A DNA stretch of 7,676 nucleotides, from positions 1-7,676 of the forward strand of contig JAHRAW010000085.1 of NCBI GenBank assembly GCA_020027415.1, read 5' to 3'. Of the stretch, positions 1 through 5,881 are shown one piece after another. The notes under the pieces are model-generated. The model was not told where the DNA came from. It did not search any database and was given only the letters and a program-made list of their open reading frames with translations. Positions within the stretch are counted from its first letter, which is position 1; the number at the start of each line of letters is the position of its first letter. This DNA comes from Gammaproteobacteria bacterium. Its GTDB lineage: Bacteria > Pseudomonadota > Gammaproteobacteria > Arenicellales > Poriferihabitantaceae. Position numbers and translations under genes: made by a program.

Positions 1-18
1 GTGCGGTGAGTGGGTGAG

Positions 19-48
19 TTGCCAAGCGAACTATGTACAAACTATGAA
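19..48 (+). promoter_or_regulatory. Weak candidate sigma70 promoter for the mre operon
   Basis: TTGCCA at 19-24 matches five of six bases of the -35 consensus. TATGAA at 43-48 matches four of six of the -10 consensus, with an 18-bp spacer and no extended -10. It lies about 185 bp ahead of the chosen mreB start, implying a long leader. The -10 falls inside an 11-bp tandem repeat. This is inference from short motifs only. Confidence 0.25.
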
Positions 49-50
49 CA
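29..50. repeat. 11-bp tandem repeat, two copies
   Basis: The units are AACTATGTACA (29-39) and AACTATGAACA (40-50), directly adjacent and differing at one base. The second unit supplies the -10-like TATGAA of the weak promoter candidate. Confidence 0.7.
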
Positions 51-52
51 AC

Positions 53-94
53 CAAGAAACAAGACGCAAGAAACAAGGCGCAAGAAGCTGAGCG
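53..94. repeat. 14-bp tandem repeat, three copies
   Basis: The units are CAAGAAACAAGACG (53-66), CAAGAAACAAGGCG (67-80) and a diverged CAAGAAGCTGAGCG (81-94). The first two differ at one base. The array is purine- and A-rich and sits directly downstream of the 11-bp repeat, inside the inverted repeat. Such arrays can change copy number by slippage. Whether this one affects mreB expression is unknown. Confidence 0.75.
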
Positions 95-232
95 CAACTC
101 ACTCGCAGAACATTTAAAATATAACACAGAAACGCGGCTTGAATCATTGCCCCGATGTTGGTAATATGCGGGTGTTGCATTCTTGGCGTTGCCGTCGCCC
201 ACTCCATCGTTTCCGGTCAGCAGAAAATCACA

Positions 233-1270
233 ATGTTAAAGCGCCTCATCGGTTTCTTGTCCAACGACCTAGCCATTGATCTGGGCACCGCGAATACGCT
301 CATTTATGTAAAGGAAAAGGGCGTCATTCTCAACGAACCGTCGGTGGTCGCGATTAAAAACGCGCCGTTTGGTCGCCCCGGCAAAATCGTGCTTGCCGTA
401 GGACATGACGCCAAGCGTATGTTGGGGCGCACGCCCGGCTCCATTCAGGCAATCCGCCCGATGAAGGACGGGGTCATCGCCGATTTTGATATCACCGAGG
501 ACATGCTCAAGTATTTTGTTCGCAAAGTGCAAGAAACGCGGTTTTTTTCCAGTCCGCGTATCGTCGTTTGCGTGCCGTGCGGCTCCACTCAGGTGGAACG
601 GCGGGCGATCCGCGAGTCCGCCATCCGCGCCGGCGCGCGGGAAGTGTATCTGATTGAAGAGCCGATGGCGGTCGCCTTAGGCGCCAACCTACCGGTGGCT
701 GAGCCGACCGGCTCTATGGTGGTGGATATCGGCGGCGGCACCACCGAAGTGGGGATTATGTCGCTCGGCGGCATGGTGCATTCCCGTTCCCTGCGAATTG
801 CCGGCAATGCCTTTGATGAAGCGATTATCAGTTATGTTCGGCGGCAAAACAACATGTTGATTGGGGAAGCCACCGCCGAACGGGTGAAGCATGCAATCGC
901 CGCGGCTTGCGCGGATTCCGAGTCGATGGAAATGGAAATCAAGGGGCGTGATGTATCCGATGGCATGTCGCGCAATTTAATCCTCTCCAGTTCGGATATT
1001 TACCACGCCATTGACGATGCGCTGACGAGTATCGTGGATGCGGTGCGGCAGGCGTTGGAGCAAGTGCCGCCCGAGCTGAGCGCCGACCTTGGCGAACGGG
1101 GAATCGTGATTGCCGGCGGCGGTGCTTTGTTGCGCGATATGGACCGCCGCATCATGGAAGGCACCGGTTTGCCGGTGCGGGTAGCCGATGAACCGATGAC
1201 TTGCGTTGTCATCGGCTGCGGACGCGCGTTAGAGGAAATGGATCAACTCGGCGTTGATATTTTCGCCTAA
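233..1270 (+). CDS. mreB: Rod shape-determining protein MreB (bacterial actin)
   Basis: MreB is an actin-like ATPase that forms membrane-bound filaments under the inner membrane and steers the elongation machinery (MreC, MreD, RodA, PBP2). The 345-residue product is close to the 347 of E. coli MreB. It opens with the short amphipathic N-terminus MLKRLIGFLSND that usually anchors MreB to the membrane. The actin-fold motifs are present: phosphate-1 DLGTANT at residues 16-22, QVERRAIRESA in the first half, EEPMAVA, phosphate-2 DIGGGTTEV from 165, IGEATAERVKH, and adenosine motif GGGALL at 295-300. The frame is open further upstream to an ATG at 155, but family alignment favours 233. Neither start has a clear Shine-Dalgarno sequence. 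Two cysteines, in VPCGST and IGCGRAL, lie where I recall Val and Gly in E. coli. It is the first gene of the operon, separated from mreC by 242 bp. Confidence 0.96.
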   Translation: MLKRLIGFLSNDLAIDLGTANTLIYVKEKGVILNEPSVVAIKNAPFGRPGKIVLAVGHDAKRMLGRTPGSIQAIRPMKDGVIADFDITEDMLKYFVRKVQETRFFSSPRIVVCVPCGSTQVERRAIRESAIRAGAREVYLIEEPMAVALGANLPVAEPTGSMVVDIGGGTTEVGIMSLGGMVHSRSLRIAGNAFDEAIISYVRRQNNMLIGEATAERVKHAIAAACADSESMEMEIKGRDVSDGMSRNLILSSSDIYHAIDDALTSIVDAVRQALEQVPPELSADLGERGIVIAGGGALLRDMDRRIMEGTGLPVRVADEPMTCVVIGCGRALEEMDQLGVDIFA

Positions 1271-1298
1271 CGCCTAATTTTCGCCTAAGTGCGCCTAA
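1259..1298. repeat. CGCCTAA iterations across the mreB stop codon
   Basis: The 12-mer ATTTTCGCCTAA that ends mreB (1259-1270) recurs exactly at 1277-1288. The heptamer CGCCTAA occurs four times, at 1264-1270, 1271-1277, 1282-1288 and 1292-1298. The last copy is followed by GGCG, giving a 4-bp stem with a TAA loop. This looks like local duplication of the gene's 3' end, and it does not alter the protein. Confidence 0.65.
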
Positions 1299-1350
1299 GG
1301 CGGCCGACTAATAGGAGTTACCGACCCATGAGGGTAGCCGACTTTTGACA

Positions 1351-1500
1351 ATGCGCCCAAACCGCCGCTGCGGAATCCCCGGCATGCAACCCACCACTTT
1401 ACTACCCCGCGCGGTCACCGGAGACGGTGCGCGGTTTGCCGTTGCCACTCCCACTCCCACTCTCGTGCCGCTTGCGGTCGCGACAAAACGGCGCGGATAA
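1351..1500 (+). CDS. Possible 49-codon small ORF in the mreB-mreC spacer (doubtful)
   Basis: An ATG at 1351 opens a 49-codon frame ending in TAA at 1498-1500, just 12 bp before the mreC start. Its own start has no Shine-Dalgarno sequence, but it begins two bases after the TGA of a six-codon ORF (1328-1348) that does have AGGAG 10 bp upstream, so coupled re-initiation is conceivable. The product is basic and rich in Arg, Pro and Thr. It contains a Pro-Thr run encoded by the CCACTC repeats, with no recognisable domain or membrane segment. The coding strand also carries the strong hairpin at 1407-1434. A chance ORF in GC-rich DNA is the more likely explanation. Confidence 0.15.
   Translation: MRPNRRCGIPGMQPTTLLPRAVTGDGARFAVATPTPTLVPLAVATKRRG
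1407..1434 (+). other. Hairpin with GAGA (GNRA) loop between mreB and mreC
   Basis: CACCG (1416-1420) pairs with CGGTG (1425-1429) around a GAGA tetraloop. CCGCG (1407-1411) then pairs with CGCGG (1430-1434), leaving CGGT (1412-1415) bulged, for ten base pairs in total. Only TTT follows, so it is not a standard Rho-independent terminator. It could pause polymerase, protect the 3' end of mreB mRNA, or mark a processing site. The pairing is seen; the role is inference. Confidence 0.5.
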
Positions 1501-1504
1501 AGGG
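1501..1504 (+). promoter_or_regulatory. Ribosome binding site of mreC
   Basis: AGGG, preceded by AA, lies 8 bp ahead of the ATG at 1513. It is the best-placed Shine-Dalgarno match before any of the certain genes in this window. The downstream genes rely on overlaps instead. It overlaps the end of the doubtful small ORF, whose TAA is directly adjacent. Confidence 0.45.
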
Positions 1505-1512
1505 CTCATACC

Positions 1513-2361
1513 ATGTTCGCTGCGCGCCGAACACCGCTGTACCGCTTTCTGTTGTTGCTATTCGTTGCGCTCGGGCTGATGGCAATTGACCATCGTAATG
1601 ATTTATTCGTGCCGGTGCGCACCATGAGTTCGGCGATTAATTTGGCGCCGCAGGCGTTGCTCAACCTGCCGGCGAAGACGCAACAATTATTGCAACAGTA
1701 TTATCCGGACGCCCGCCTGCAGCGGAAATATGCGGCATTATTGACAAAACAACTGGAACTGGAAGTACGGTTGCAGCGTTACGACGCGCTACAAGCGGAA
1801 AATGAGCGCTTATTGGCGCTGCTGTCGGCAACGCGCACCCCTGATCAACCCGGCTTGCTCGCGGAAATTATTGAGTTTGGGCTGCCGCCACTCGCGCATC
1901 GGGTGACCCTCAACCGCGGCGCGGAAGCCGGCGTTTATGTCGGCCAGCCGGTGCTGACTCCGGACGGCGTGTTGGGGCAAGTTTCCGCGGTCGGCGTGCG
2001 CCACAGCGTAGTCACTTTGCTCACCGACCCAAGCCATGCGATTCCGGTGCAGGTGCAGCGCAACGGGTTGCGCACCATCGCGCAAGGCTCCGGCGTAGCT
2101 GGGCAAATTAATGTGCCGTTTCTACCCCTGCAGGTGGATTTGCACAACGCCGATATTCTGCTCACTTCGGGGATGGGCGGGAGTTTTGTCGCCGGCTTGA
2201 AGGTGGCGCAAGTGCAAGAAGTCATCAGCGATGCCAACGAAGAATTTTTGAGCGTGCATGCGACCCCGTTCGCCAATGTCAAATTCACCAAACAAGTGCT
2301 GTTGCTGCGAGACGGCGGTGCTACCGCAACCGCCACGGAAGAGGGCGCGGCACGGCCATGA
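1513..2361 (+). CDS. mreC: Rod shape-determining protein MreC
   Basis: MreC is a bitopic inner-membrane protein. Its periplasmic part dimerises and activates PBP2-RodA, linking them to cytoplasmic MreB. In the 282-residue product, residues 1-11 are a basic cytoplasmic tail and 12-25 a single membrane helix. Residues about 66-105 form a coiled coil ending in the typical ENERLLALL, and about 117-266 form the double beta-barrel domain. Family landmarks include HRVTLNRGAEAGVYVGQPV (129-147), DGVLGQV (151-157), TDPSHAIPVQV (171-181) and SGMGG (219-223). It lacks the long Pro-rich C-terminal tail of E. coli MreC (367 residues), ending in a short Ala/Thr/Glu-rich tail of about 15 residues, as in many shorter homologues. 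The ATG at 1513 follows AGGG at 8 bp. Its TGA overlaps the mreD ATG, so the two are probably translationally coupled. Confidence 0.95.
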   Translation: MFAARRTPLYRFLLLLFVALGLMAIDHRNDLFVPVRTMSSAINLAPQALLNLPAKTQQLLQQYYPDARLQRKYAALLTKQLELEVRLQRYDALQAENERLLALLSATRTPDQPGLLAEIIEFGLPPLAHRVTLNRGAEAGVYVGQPVLTPDGVLGQVSAVGVRHSVVTLLTDPSHAIPVQVQRNGLRTIAQGSGVAGQINVPFLPLQVDLHNADILLTSGMGGSFVAGLKVAQVQEVISDANEEFLSVHATPFANVKFTKQVLLLRDGGATATATEEGAARP

Positions 2362-2861
2362 ACTTGGGCGACGACAACATGTACGGTCGCCGGCTGGTGA
2401 TTCCGGCGACGTTACTGTGCGCGCTGTTTCTCAATGTCATCCCCTATCCAGAGTGGGCGAAATGGGCGCATCCGGATTGGGTGACCTTGGCGCTGTTTTA
2501 TTGGTGTTTAGCGTTGCCGCATCGGGTTGGGGTCGGCTATGGCTGGAGTCTGGGCTTGTTGCTGGATGTGATGCAATTCACCTTGTTTGGGCAGCACGCC
2601 ATCGGCAAAGCGCTCATCGCTTTGCTGGTGGTATACGCCTACCCGCGTTTGCGCCGCTATCATATCGGGCAGCAGTGCGTGGTGATTCTGCTACTCGCCA
2701 GTGTGGATATTGGCATCGTGGTGTGGGTGCAGCATGTCGCTTTGGGGCTGCAAATTCATGCGCAGTTCTGGTGGGCAGCACTGAGCACTGCGTTGCTGTG
2801 GCCGGTGGCGTATTTGCTGTTACGCAAACTGCACCGTCGCAACAGGCTGTCGTGGCGATGA
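2358..2861 (+). CDS. mreD: Rod shape-determining protein MreD
   Basis: MreD is a small polytopic inner-membrane protein of the elongasome that binds MreC and moderates its effect on PBP2-RodA. The 167-residue product is about the size of E. coli MreD (162). It has five or six hydrophobic segments near residues 12-29, 41-53, 62-74, 83-95, 106-126 and 138-156. The family signature HPDWVTLALFYWCLALPHRV (38-57) followed by GLLLDV (66-71) and LFGQHA (76-81) is clear. The C-terminus is basic, RKLHRRNR, consistent with a cytoplasmic end. The ATG at 2358 overlaps the mreC TGA (ATGA). A purine run GGAAGAGGG (2338-2346) lies a little too far upstream to be ideal. An internal ATG at 2379 (residue 8) is an alternative start. 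Its own stop also overlaps an ATG, that of a 13-codon mini-ORF. Confidence 0.94.
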   Translation: MNLGDDNMYGRRLVIPATLLCALFLNVIPYPEWAKWAHPDWVTLALFYWCLALPHRVGVGYGWSLGLLLDVMQFTLFGQHAIGKALIALLVVYAYPRLRRYHIGQQCVVILLLASVDIGIVVWVQHVALGLQIHAQFWWAALSTALLWPVAYLLLRKLHRRNRLSWR

Positions 2862-2899
2862 CCGTGCTCCCTTTTCTCTCTAACCGCCGCCACCGCTAA
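2858..2899 (+). CDS. 13-codon mini-ORF bridging mreD and mrdA (possible coupling leader)
   Basis: ATG at 2858-2860 overlaps the mreD TGA at 2859-2861 in the same ATGA arrangement used by mreC/mreD and rodA/mltB. The frame runs 13 codons (MTVLPFLSNRRHR) to TAA at 2897-2899, leaving only 7 bp before the mrdA ATG. mrdA has no Shine-Dalgarno sequence of its own. Ribosomes finishing mreD could therefore re-initiate here and be delivered to mrdA. The peptide need have no function. It could equally be chance: a short spacer with an accidental start. Confidence 0.25.
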   Translation: MTVLPFLSNRRHR

Positions 2900-2906
2900 A
2901 CCTACG

Positions 2907-4784
2907 ATGATTTCCGCAAACCAATCGCAACTGGAAGACAATCTGGTGCAACGGCGCATCGTGGTGGCAGTCGGGCTGGTGACCTTGTTGGCGGTGTTGT
3001 TGGTGGGGCGCTTGGCGTATTTGCAGATTGCTCAACAGCAGCGGTTTTCCATGCAAGCGCAGGATAACCGCATTCACTTTGCGCCGGTGCCGGCGGTGCG
3101 GGGGTTAATTCGCGACCGCAACGGCGTGGTGTTGGCGGAAAATATACGCGCCTATCGCGTGGAAATCATGCCCGAACAAGTTGAAGACATGGAATTCCTG
3201 CTGCATGAACTTGGACAACTGATTGATTTGAGCGCGCATGATGTGCGCCGTTACCGCGCGTTGCTGGCGCGCCGCGCTACGTTTGAGTGGCAGATTCTGC
3301 GCGCCAACCTGAACGAACAAGAAGCCGCGCGGATTGCCCTCAATCAGCACCGATATCCCGGAGTGGCGTTGCGCGCCAGTTTGCAACGCCACTATCCGCA
3401 AGACAACCTAACCGCGCATACGATTGGCTATGTCGGGCGCATCAGCGCCGAAGATCTGGAAACCGACCCGCATACCTATCGCGGATTTGACTATATTGGT
3501 CGTAGCGGGCTGGAAGCGCACCACGAAGCGTTGCTGCGCGGCAAAGCCGGAATTGGCAAAGCGGAAATCAATGCGCATGGGCGGGTGGTGCGCCGCATTA
3601 CGCAAACCGCGCCGCAAGTCGGGCAGAACTTGCACCTCAGCCTGGATATTGAATTGCAGCGCAAGAGCGTGCAAGCCTTGCAAGGCTATGAAGGCGCCAT
3701 CGTCGCGTTAGAGCCGCACAGCGGGGAAGTGTTGGCGTTCGCCAGCGCCCCGGATTTTGACCCCAATTTATTTGTCAACGGCATCAGCGAAACGGAGTAT
3801 TCGCAGTTGCGCGATGCGCCCGGGCGACCGCTGGTGAACCGCGCGCTGTATGGGCGTTATGCGCCCGGTTCCACAATCAAAGGCTTTATGCTGTTAGCCG
3901 GGCTGGAGAGCGGCATTGACCCGCAGGCGCGCATTTTTTGTCGCGGCTGGTATCGCCTGCCAAAATTCACGCACCGCTACCGCGACTGGAAGGAGGGCGG
4001 GCATGGTAATGTGGATGCGCACGATAGCGTGGTGCAATCCTGCGATGTGTATTTCTATCAACTGGCTGAGCAACTTGGCATTGACCGCATCCGCCGGCAG
4101 TTATCGCGGTTCGGTTTTGGCGCTCAAACCGGGCTGGACCTGCCGCTTGAACCCAGCGGCTTGTTGCCGTCGCCGCAATGGAAACACCGCACGCGCGGGC
4201 AGGCTTGGTTTCCCGGCGATACCGTGGTCACCGGCATCGGGCAAGGCTATATGTTAGTCACCCCGTTGCAACTGGCGGTTGCAACCGCCATGTTAGCCAA
4301 TCGCGGCAAACGCGTGGTGCCGCGTTTCATCGCCGAGATTGAAAACCCGCAAACCCACGTACGGCAACGGATTCCGCCGAAAATTAAGCGCGTGGAGAAA
4401 CTCATAAACGGCGATTCCTATGCCTATATCATCGCCGGCATGCGCGATGTGGTGCATGGCGAGCGCGGCACTGCGCGCGGCATCCGCCACCGCCTGCGCT
4501 ATCAAATGGCGGGCAAAACCGGCACCACCCAAGTCAAGAGCATTCCCCAGAATGAAACGCAGGAGCAGGATATCGCCGAAATAGAAAAGAAATTCCGCGA
4601 TCATTCCCTGTTTATCGCGTTTGCGCCGCTGGACGACCCCAAAATCGCCATTGCGGTGGTGGTTGAACATGCCGGCAACGGCAGCCGCGTCGCCGCCCCC
4701 ATTGCGCGCAAGTTGCTTGATTACTACTTAATTGAACGGCTCGGCATGTTCCAAGAAACCGCCGACTTGGCGGCTACCAAATAA
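2907..4784 (+). CDS. mrdA: Penicillin-binding protein 2 (elongation-specific DD-transpeptidase)
   Basis: PBP2 is the class B penicillin-binding protein that cross-links the glycan strands made by RodA during side-wall growth; beta-lactams such as mecillinam target it. The 625-residue product is close to E. coli PBP2 (633). Residues 1-17 are cytoplasmic and 18-36 form the membrane anchor. The pedestal region carries VRGLIRDRNGVVLAEN (64-79). The transpeptidase motifs are in order: S322-T-I-K325 (nucleophile Ser322), S378-C-D380 (SxD rather than SxN, as in E. coli PBP2) and K537-T-G-T540. Family stretches RYRDWKEGGHG before SxD and TGIGQGYMLVTPLQLA after it support PBP2 over PBP3. The ATG at 2907 lies 45 bp past mreD and has no Shine-Dalgarno sequence; it is the only start giving a normal N-terminus. 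The TAA overlaps the rodA ATG by one base. Confidence 0.96.
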   Translation: MISANQSQLEDNLVQRRIVVAVGLVTLLAVLLVGRLAYLQIAQQQRFSMQAQDNRIHFAPVPAVRGLIRDRNGVVLAENIRAYRVEIMPEQVEDMEFLLHELGQLIDLSAHDVRRYRALLARRATFEWQILRANLNEQEAARIALNQHRYPGVALRASLQRHYPQDNLTAHTIGYVGRISAEDLETDPHTYRGFDYIGRSGLEAHHEALLRGKAGIGKAEINAHGRVVRRITQTAPQVGQNLHLSLDIELQRKSVQALQGYEGAIVALEPHSGEVLAFASAPDFDPNLFVNGISETEYSQLRDAPGRPLVNRALYGRYAPGSTIKGFMLLAGLESGIDPQARIFCRGWYRLPKFTHRYRDWKEGGHGNVDAHDSVVQSCDVYFYQLAEQLGIDRIRRQLSRFGFGAQTGLDLPLEPSGLLPSPQWKHRTRGQAWFPGDTVVTGIGQGYMLVTPLQLAVATAMLANRGKRVVPRFIAEIENPQTHVRQRIPPKIKRVEKLINGDSYAYIIAGMRDVVHGERGTARGIRHRLRYQMAGKTGTTQVKSIPQNETQEQDIAEIEKKFRDHSLFIAFAPLDDPKIAIAVVVEHAGNGSRVAAPIARKLLDYYLIERLGMFQETADLAATK

Positions 4785-5881
4785 TGCGCGCCCGCCAAAC
4801 TCCGCCGATAGTGGATAAGCCGCTGTTCGCGGTGTTGCTCACGTTATGCGGGCTCAGTTTGATGACCTTGTATAGCGCCGGCGGCGAACAAGTGGATTTA
4901 TTAGTTCGGCAGGGCGCGCGCATCGGTTTTGCGTTGGCGTTGCTGTTGTTGTGCGCGCGGCTTCCGATTACGACCTGGATGCGCTGGTCGCCGCACCTAT
5001 ATGCGCTGGGCGTGTTGCTGCTGTTGGTTGTGCTGGTGGCTGGCATCACCGGTAAAGGCGCGCAGCGTTGGCTGGATTTGGGGCTGTTCCACTTTCAGCC
5101 GGCGGAAATGATGAAATTAGCGGTGCCGATGATGGTGGCGTGGAGCCTCACACGCCGCTCGCTACCGCCGCGCCCGCTGGCGCTATTGTTGGCGTTATTA
5201 GTCATTCTGGCGCCGGCTGCGCTGGTGGTGGTGCAGCCCGATTTAGGCACCGCCATTTTAATCGCGGTGGCCGGGCTGCTGGTGATTTTTCTGGCGGGCA
5301 TTCACTGGCAACTGATCGTTGCCGTCTGCATCGTGCTCAGCGCCACCGCGCCGGTGATGTGGAGCGTGGTGCTGCAAGATTATCAACGTAGCCGCATCGT
5401 TACGCTGTTTGACCCGTGGTCGGACCCACTCGGCACTGGTTACCATACCATCCAGTCCATCATCGCGGTCGGTTCAGGCGGCCTACACGGCAAAGGCTGG
5501 CTGGCGGGCACGCAATCGCGACTTGCTTTCATCCCGGAACGAAGCACCGATTTTATTTTTGCGATTTATGCCGAAGAATTCGGCTTTCTCGGGGCGTTGC
5601 TACTGCTGTCCATGTATCTGTTTTTGGGCTATCGCGGGCTGCTGATTTCCTTCCGCGCGCGCACCAGTTATGCGCGTTTGTTAGGCGGCTGCTTGTCCAT
5701 CACGCTGTTCTGCTATGTGTTTGTTAACATCGGCATGGTGGTCGGCATTCTGCCGGTGGTGGGCGTGCCGCTGCCGCTGCTCAGTTATGGCGGTTCCTCT
5801 ATGGTCGCCTTGATGGTTGGCTTTGGCATCCTGATGAGCATCCATCGACACACCAACACGATATCGGTGCCAGTGCGATGA
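4784..5881 (+). CDS. rodA: Peptidoglycan glycosyltransferase RodA (SEDS family)
   Basis: RodA (also mrdB) polymerises lipid II into glycan strands in the inner membrane, in a complex with PBP2 encoded just upstream. The 365-residue product is close to E. coli RodA (370) and has about ten hydrophobic segments throughout. SEDS landmarks are KGAQRWLDLG (91-100), FQPAEMMKL (104-112), QPDLGTA (151-157), DPLGTGYHTIQS (214-225) and GSGGLHGKGW (230-239). Then come PERSTDFIFA (251-260) and VGVPLPLLSYGGSS (326-339). Asp256 in TDFIF matches the catalytic aspartate of RodA (Asp262 in E. coli by my recall). The ATG at 4784 shares one base with the mrdA TAA, and there is no clear Shine-Dalgarno sequence, so it probably depends on translation of mrdA. 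That would help keep PBP2 and RodA in step. The TGA overlaps the mltB ATG. Confidence 0.96.
   Translation: MRARQTPPIVDKPLFAVLLTLCGLSLMTLYSAGGEQVDLLVRQGARIGFALALLLLCARLPITTWMRWSPHLYALGVLLLLVVLVAGITGKGAQRWLDLGLFHFQPAEMMKLAVPMMVAWSLTRRSLPPRPLALLLALLVILAPAALVVVQPDLGTAILIAVAGLLVIFLAGIHWQLIVAVCIVLSATAPVMWSVVLQDYQRSRIVTLFDPWSDPLGTGYHTIQSIIAVGSGGLHGKGWLAGTQSRLAFIPERSTDFIFAIYAEEFGFLGALLLLSMYLFLGYRGLLISFRARTSYARLLGGCLSITLFCYVFVNIGMVVGILPVVGVPLPLLSYGGSSMVALMVGFGILMSIHRHTNTISVPVR

Larger units (their letters stand above)
10..106. repeat. Inverted repeat (arms 10-22 and 94-106) enclosing the tandem repeats
   Basis: GTGAGTTGC at 14-22 is the exact reverse complement of GCAACTCAC at 94-102. The pairing extends outward to 10 and 106 with two G-T wobbles, giving a 13-bp arm. 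The 71-bp interior holds the 11-bp and 14-bp tandem repeats. In RNA this would be a long-range stem closing the leader; in DNA it could be a pair of protein sites. The spacing is too large for a terminator. The arms are plainly visible; any role is inference. Confidence 0.6.
1..232 (+). promoter_or_regulatory. Gene-free leader upstream of mreB, probable promoter/5' UTR region
   Basis: No credible gene is visible here. Positions 31-130 contain 40 G/C of 100, clearly AT-richer than the genes that follow, as expected of a promoter region. One candidate sigma70-type promoter is TTGCCA (19-24) with TATGAA (43-48), spacing 18. A second -10-like stretch, TAAAATATAAC (115-125), has no good -35 at the proper distance. 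Neither is strong. Frame 2 is open from base 2 to a TGA at 89-91 and could be the tail of an upstream gene, but the stretch is mostly tandem repeats, so I do not call it. In Pseudomonas and relatives a divergent gatCAB operon often lies upstream of mreB. No minus-strand start codon is visible in the first 60 bases, so any such gene must begin outside the window. Confidence 0.5.
1271..1512 (+). other. mreB-mreC intergenic spacer with short repeats and hairpin
   Basis: This is by far the longest spacer between genes in the cluster. It contains the rest of the CGCCTAA iterations and CCGAC at 1304, 1321 and 1338 (exactly 17 bp apart). An AGGAG (1313-1317) stands ahead of a six-codon ORF (1328-1348). 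There is also a GNRA-capped hairpin (1407-1434) and CCACTC three times in tandem at 1445-1462. A consensus -35 TTGACA at 1345-1350 has no matching -10. A spacer here fits the known tendency for mreB to be expressed at a higher level than mreC and mreD, but no terminator with a T-run is visible. Confidence 0.5.

Noticed and set aside
44..91. 15-codon basic ORF (MNNQETRRKKQGARS) in the leader
   Set aside because: It has no ribosome binding site and is mostly a translation of the 14-bp repeats, so it is not supported as a peptide or upstream ORF.
165..278. 37-codon + frame overlapping the mreB start
   Set aside because: It has no Shine-Dalgarno sequence and its product is an Arg/His-rich shadow of the MreB N-terminus.
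542..548. Run of seven T in mreB as a frameshift site
   Set aside because: In the mreB frame it reads CGG TTT TTT TCC, so the base before the two TTT codons is G and the X-XXY-YYZ slippery pattern fails. MreB alignment continues normally on both sides.
1345..1350. Perfect -35 word TTGACA in the mreB-mreC spacer
   Set aside because: No TATAAT-like hexamer lies 15-19 bp downstream; CGGAAT at 1371-1376 matches three bases at spacing 20. A promoter for mreC is not supported.
1407..1440. Rho-independent terminator after mreB
   Set aside because: The hairpin is strong but is followed by only three T residues and lies about 140 bp past the mreB stop, directly before more operon genes.
1935..2336. 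133-codon minus-strand frame opposite mreC
   Set aside because: It is antisense to conserved MreC barrel sequence, is Ser/Thr/Cys-rich with no domain, and is typical of a shadow frame in GC-rich DNA.
2258..2899. 213-codon + strand frame overlapping the mreC end and all of mreD
   Set aside because: It lies in another frame over MreD, which has a clear family signature. The product has no domain. Only its last 13 codons are of interest, as a possible coupling mini-ORF.
5322..5331. Neisserial-type DNA uptake word (GCCGTCTGCA)
   Set aside because: It differs from the GCCGTCTGAA core, occurs once, and lies inside conserved rodA coding sequence, so it is chance.
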